Source: CAIKZJ01 sp964626015
GTDB lineage: Bacteria; Bacteroidota; Ignavibacteria; Tepidaquicellales; Tepidaquicellaceae
Length of the DNA: 64,000 nt
Assembly (NCBI GenBank): GCA_964626015.1
Contig: CAZVCC010000009.1
Coordinates: 9,909 to 73,908, forward strand
Reading direction: 5' to 3'
The first letter of the stretch is position 1; every line of letters starts with the position of its first letter. Shown piece after piece: positions 60,258-64,000 of this stretch. The notes beneath the pieces are model-generated. The model ran no database searches. It saw only the letters and a program-made list of their open reading frames with translations, and was not told the origin of the DNA. The position numbers were made by a program, and so were the translations under genes.

Positions 60258-63200
60258 TTAACCCGTAATCCAGTTCTTGGGTAGTGTGAAGTAAAACGTG
60301 CTTCCCTTTCCTTCTTCACTTTCAACCCAAATCTTTCCTCCGTGCTTTTCTATAAATTCTTTGCATAACAGTAATCCTAAACCGGTTCCCTTTTCTCTGT
60401 TTGTTCCTAACGTTGTATGATTCGTATCTATCCTGAATAGTTTTGTCATATTCTCCCTGGTTATTCCAACTCCACCGTCTTTTACCGATACGAGTATTTC
60501 ATTAGGACTTTGCTCCGCAGATACAAAAATTTCTCCGCCCGGGTGTGAGAATTTTATGGCATTAGATATTAAATTTCTTAATATTATCCCCGTCATTGTC
60601 CTGTCCGCAATAACAGGTACATTCTTATCTGTTTTCGTCTTTATGGAAATTGTCTTCTGTACCGAAACATCATTTAGCGATAACAATGCCTCATCCAGCA
60701 GCTCTTTCAAATCTATGTATTCTGGTTTAAACTCCATTTTACCCGTTTGAGAACGCGACCAGTTAAGTAGGTTTTCCAATAATGACATTGCATGAGTTGC
60801 CGATTTGTGTATGTAGCTTGCATATTCTTCTATTCCCTCATAATTCTTAGTTTCCATTTGCTCATCCAGTAAACTGCTGAAGCCTAAAATTGAACTGAAG
60901 GGACTCCTTAAATCATGTGCAATAATATTAAAGAATTTATCCTTTGCGGCATTTATCTCTCGAAGGTTATTTTCGCTTTTTTTCAATAGTTCTTCTGTTC
61001 TTTTTCTTTCCGTTATGTCGTGAACTATCGACTGGAGTAAAGTGCGTCCTTTAATGTGTATTGGACTTGAATATACTTCTACATCACGTATACTTCCGTT
61101 GAATAGTTTATGTTTGAAATTAAAGTACGATTTCTTTTCTAATAATACTTTCTGCATCTCCTCGGCAAGCTCAGCAGCGGTTAAAGTATTAATGTCACTG
61201 ATTCTCATCTTGGTCAATTTGTCATGCGGATATCCGTAATACTCCGACGCTGCAGAGTTTGCATCTACTATCGTACCGTCTTTCGGGTCAATTAGCAGTT
61301 TAACCGCAGTGTTTTTCTCAAATAAAGAATGGTATAATTCCTCGTTTTCTTTTAAAGCCATTTCCATTTTTTTTCGTTCTGTTATGTCAATTATTTGCGA
61401 AAGCATGCATTCTTCGTTGTTCATAACTATTTTTTCTGCTGCAAAAAGAGCGTCTTTAATTTCGCCGCTTTTTGTTCTTATTTTTAATTCAAAATTATTT
61501 ATGAAGCCGGTATTCCATACAAATAATGTTATATTATCTCTGTCTTGATTGTTCTCATAAAGGTTTAATTCTTTTGATGTCTTCCCTATTACTTCTTCGC
61601 GTTTCCAGCCGGTTGCTTTACAGAAGTTGTCATTTACATCAATAAATTTCCCTTCGTTTATTGTACTGATGCTTGCTATTCCGGGATTTGATAAAAAAGC
61701 TTTTCTGAATTTCTCTTCCGATATTTTAAGGTTTTCCTCAGCCTGCTTTCTTTTTGTTATATCTCTTACTTCCACAAAAACAAAAGGCTTGTTGTTTAAC
61801 TTTATTGGTTTCGTGAATATTTCTACCGGGAAATTAGCGCCTTCTTTTGTGCAATGTGTCCATTCGAAGTGTGATTCCTCTCTCAATGCGTTGCTAATCT
61901 TATCGGATGCTTTGTTCTTATTTTCAGAAAGTGTAATGTCCATAGGTGTAAGTAACTTAAATTCTTCATGCGTAAAACCATATCGATCTGTAGCTGCTTT
62001 GTTCGCATCGTAAAACTTACCGTCCTCTTGGATTAAAAATAGTATGCTTGGACTGTCATTAAACAACGACCTGAATTTATTCTCACTGTTTCGTAATTCC
62101 TCCTCTGCAAGTTTTTGCTCTGATATGTCCTGAAACCCGCCATACACTTTTATAATTTCCCCGTCTGTATTTCTTTCTGCCTCGCCAATTGCTCTTACCC
62201 AAATACGATTCCCTTTTGCTGTAATTATTTGCATTTCTTCATCAAAAGGAAATCCATCGTTTACACAATTCATATACAACTCTTTTATTCTTTCTCTGTA
62301 TTCCGGTGCATAAAATCTAATTCCGTCTTCGACTGCTGGTGAATGCCCTATCGGCATTTCGTGTATTAAAGCAACCTCATCCGACCATGTTAACTTATTG
62401 CTGGGAAGCTCAACACTCCAACCGCCGAATTTTGCAGTCCTTCCTGCAATATTTAACAGTGTATAGCTTGATTTTGCCTCCTCCTCTAAAGCCTTTCTTT
62501 TCGTTATATCTATCCCGAACGATAACGTACCCGTCATTTTTCCATGTTCAAACATCATGTTGTTTTGCCAAAGTATGTATCGCTCTTCCCCGGATTTTGT
62601 TATTATTGGATTCTCAAAATTCTTAACCTCAGTTCCCGTTGTAATTTTATCGAACGTTTTCCAGACTTCAGGAAAACGGTCTTTCGGCACAAGCACTTCA
62701 AACCAGTCAAGGCCCTTTATTTCTTCTATCTTATAACCCGTGATTTTTTCACCCGCGCCGTTTAAAAGCGAAACTCTGCCGTTAATATCAAGCCCGACTA
62801 TAATCGTATTAGCTGTTTGTAGAAGGTTTTCTGAAAAATCTTTTATTCTTTCTAGTTCTTCAATCAAATTCTTTCTGTCTGTAATATCTCTTGAAAATAC
62901 GGATACTCTGTCAGGCTTTTTCTTGTTGATTTTTATAGGATATATGCCGAATTCTGAGTATCGATTATCCCGAAAATCTTCTCCGAAAACTGGATTTCCA
63001 GTCTCAATGCATTTCTTTATGTTCTTAAACCTTGTTTTATATAAATTGTCAGGCAAAAAATCTTTCATATTCTTCCCGATTATTTCCTCACGCTTTAATC
63101 CAAACCTTTTTGCATGCCCCTCATTCGTATCAAGTACATACCCTTTTTTATCTATTAATATTATCGTATCTGAAGTAGATTCCATTATCGCTCTCGCATT

Positions 63201-63641
63201 CGCCTCGCTTTCCTTAAGAGAATTCTCAAAAGCTTTTTTCTCCGAAATGTCTCTCGCAATCACCATCATGTTCACGAATTTACCCTTTTCGAATAAAGGG
63301 ACAATATAACTCTCATAATACTTCACAACCTCGTCGTCACCCGGTGCAAAATACTCTATGTACTGTGTCTTGCCTGTTTTCTTTGCCGCATTAAAGTGTT
63401 TCCTGTAAATTTTCTTGGAGTCTTCTGGTAGGTATATTGTATAGTGTTTGCCGATGGTTTCTTCTTTTGCGTAACCCTTTGCGTAATGATTCAGATATAC
63501 ATAGTTTCCTTTTTTGTCGTAAAGCGCTATGTAATCAGGTATGTTCTCAATAAAAGCAATAAACTTCTCAGGGCTAATCTCATCAGCTGTTTCTTCGGCT
63601 CTTATAACATCAGTTTTGTGTTTATTCCTCGATTCTTTCAA
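60258..63641 (-). CDS. Soluble multi-PAS sensor histidine kinase (seven PAS domains)
   Basis: 1127 residues, TTG start supported by ribosome binding site AGGAG 9 nt upstream; there is no other Met near. Seven PAS/PAC units of ~120 residues, each starting with patterns such as IENIPDYIALYDKKGNYVYL, MESTSDTIILIDKKGYVLDT and FEKNTAVKLLIDPKDGTIVD. HisKA with phospho-acceptor His in FFNIIAHDLRSPFSSILGFS, N-box LRNLISNAIKFSH, and G2 GTGLGLLLCKE. No membrane helix or receiver domain. It probably senses redox state, light or small ligands and signals to a separate response regulator. It is convergent with the carotenoid operon. Confidence 0.9.
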   Translation of the reverse strand: MKESRNKHKTDVIRAEETADEISPEKFIAFIENIPDYIALYDKKGNYVYLNHYAKGYAKEETIGKHYTIYLPEDSKKIYRKHFNAAKKTGKTQYIEYFAPGDDEVVKYYESYIVPLFEKGKFVNMMVIARDISEKKAFENSLKESEANARAIMESTSDTIILIDKKGYVLDTNEGHAKRFGLKREEIIGKNMKDFLPDNLYKTRFKNIKKCIETGNPVFGEDFRDNRYSEFGIYPIKINKKKPDRVSVFSRDITDRKNLIEELERIKDFSENLLQTANTIIVGLDINGRVSLLNGAGEKITGYKIEEIKGLDWFEVLVPKDRFPEVWKTFDKITTGTEVKNFENPIITKSGEERYILWQNNMMFEHGKMTGTLSFGIDITKRKALEEEAKSSYTLLNIAGRTAKFGGWSVELPSNKLTWSDEVALIHEMPIGHSPAVEDGIRFYAPEYRERIKELYMNCVNDGFPFDEEMQIITAKGNRIWVRAIGEAERNTDGEIIKVYGGFQDISEQKLAEEELRNSENKFRSLFNDSPSILFLIQEDGKFYDANKAATDRYGFTHEEFKLLTPMDITLSENKNKASDKISNALREESHFEWTHCTKEGANFPVEIFTKPIKLNNKPFVFVEVRDITKRKQAEENLKISEEKFRKAFLSNPGIASISTINEGKFIDVNDNFCKATGWKREEVIGKTSKELNLYENNQDRDNITLFVWNTGFINNFELKIRTKSGEIKDALFAAEKIVMNNEECMLSQIIDITERKKMEMALKENEELYHSLFEKNTAVKLLIDPKDGTIVDANSAASEYYGYPHDKLTKMRISDINTLTAAELAEEMQKVLLEKKSYFNFKHKLFNGSIRDVEVYSSPIHIKGRTLLQSIVHDITERKRTEELLKKSENNLREINAAKDKFFNIIAHDLRSPFSSILGFSSLLDEQMETKNYEGIEEYASYIHKSATHAMSLLENLLNWSRSQTGKMEFKPEYIDLKELLDEALLSLNDVSVQKTISIKTKTDKNVPVIADRTMTGIILRNLISNAIKFSHPGGEIFVSAEQSPNEILVSVKDGGVGITRENMTKLFRIDTNHTTLGTNREKGTGLGLLLCKEFIEKHGGKIWVESEEGKGSTFYFTLPKNWITG

Positions 63642-64000
63642 AATAATACTCCTAAATAAATTGATTTGACTTTTAATCGGTCTGGGGAGTGTTCATTAAC
63701 CGGGGCATTCAATCCAATAGCATACATCAGTCCTGACTCTGTTATTAACCCTGGTTTTTCTTCTTTTGTAATGTAATAAATTATTAAATAATGTAAAAAG
63801 CATTTTTTTATTCAATAACTCAAGCAAAAAGCATTCCACATGCCGCTATTTTTAAAAACACCTTAATGAATATACCCCCTTTCTAAAGAAACTAATTTTA
63901 CATTTTTATAAGAAATATAAAATTATTCTTAGCTCTCTTTGTCTGCCATGGCGGACGTGCTTTGCGGTAAAATCTGTTCAATGCTCCTTTTTGTTTGAAA
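63642..64000. other. Intergenic, about 360 bp, no supported gene
   Basis: Holds the upstream region of the multi-PAS kinase. AT-rich with a mixed stretch near 63940-63970 (a GCCATGGC palindrome). No frame of credible length and no tRNA or terminator-like hairpin that I can defend. Confidence 0.5.

Noticed and set aside
61627..62013. Plus-strand frames across the multi-PAS kinase gene
   Set aside because: Antisense shadows of the PAS repeats; hydrophobic pseudo-peptides without domains.

Overview
The window looks like an AT-rich chromosome segment from the Bacteroidota/Chlorobiota/Ignavibacteriota group, most likely an Ignavibacteria-type organism. This is inferred from WG-repeat and TPR proteins, small lipoproteins, mostly weak ribosome binding sites, a CrtYc/CrtYd plus CruF carotenoid cluster and a glycyl-radical enzyme. 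No 16S rRNA or other strong phylogenetic marker is present, so the assignment stays provisional.

Positions 1 to about 40,000 are accessory DNA, ending at a tRNA-Lys(CTT) gene (39934-40006) with a tyrosine integrase (38773-39852) and an excisionase-like HTH gene just upstream. No relaxase or conjugation gene is visible, so this is either an integrative element whose other end lies left of the window or a patchwork island. It carries, left to right: a NERD nuclease/SF1 helicase; two TPR proteins; a DUF3696-type ATPase overlapping a putative inactive-PLD (MIT_C-like) partner, with a CARF/RtcR-like regulator upstream; a plus-strand ubiquitin-like conjugation cassette (RHH protein, acidic protein, Ub-like protein, E2-like, E1/ThiF-like, JAMM peptidase, two tiny ORFs); a DUF2958 protein; a tightly packed seven-gene minus-strand operon (TIGR02391 protein, SNF2-type helicase, 61-residue acidic protein, Rad50-like zinc-hook ATPase, type III Mod, type III Res, PIN nuclease); a run of lipoproteins, including a detached SecD-P1-like one, and a WG-repeat protein; a winged-helix replication- or regulation-like module; a ClpP-fold protein without catalytic residues; and a MORC/Hsp90-type GHKL ATPase.

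Just right of the tRNA are decayed sequences: the C-terminal tail of a second tyrosine recombinase and an 80-codon start-less gene remnant. From 40,546 on the DNA looks like ordinary chromosome: a glycyl-radical enzyme and its activase; a dienelactone hydrolase; a 2Fe-2S ferredoxin; a cupin; a TetR-regulated TolC/MFP/RND efflux operon with a perfect palindromic operator; a light-type (B12-binding MerR, CarH-like) regulator heading a nine-gene carotenoid operon; and a seven-PAS histidine kinase.

The carotenoid genes fit together as one pathway: CrtB and CrtI make lycopene, CrtYc/CrtYd cyclise one end, CruF and a CrtD-like desaturase modify the other end, and a CruC/CrtQ-type glycosyltransferase plus a PlsC-type acyltransferase add an acylated sugar. 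The product would be a salinixanthin/myxol-like acyl glycoside without a keto group. Four tandem 9-bp AACGT repeats run into the start codon of the regulator and are a probable operator. The two most interesting accessory systems are the ubiquitin-like cassette and the seven-gene type III restriction/helicase/Rad50/PIN operon.
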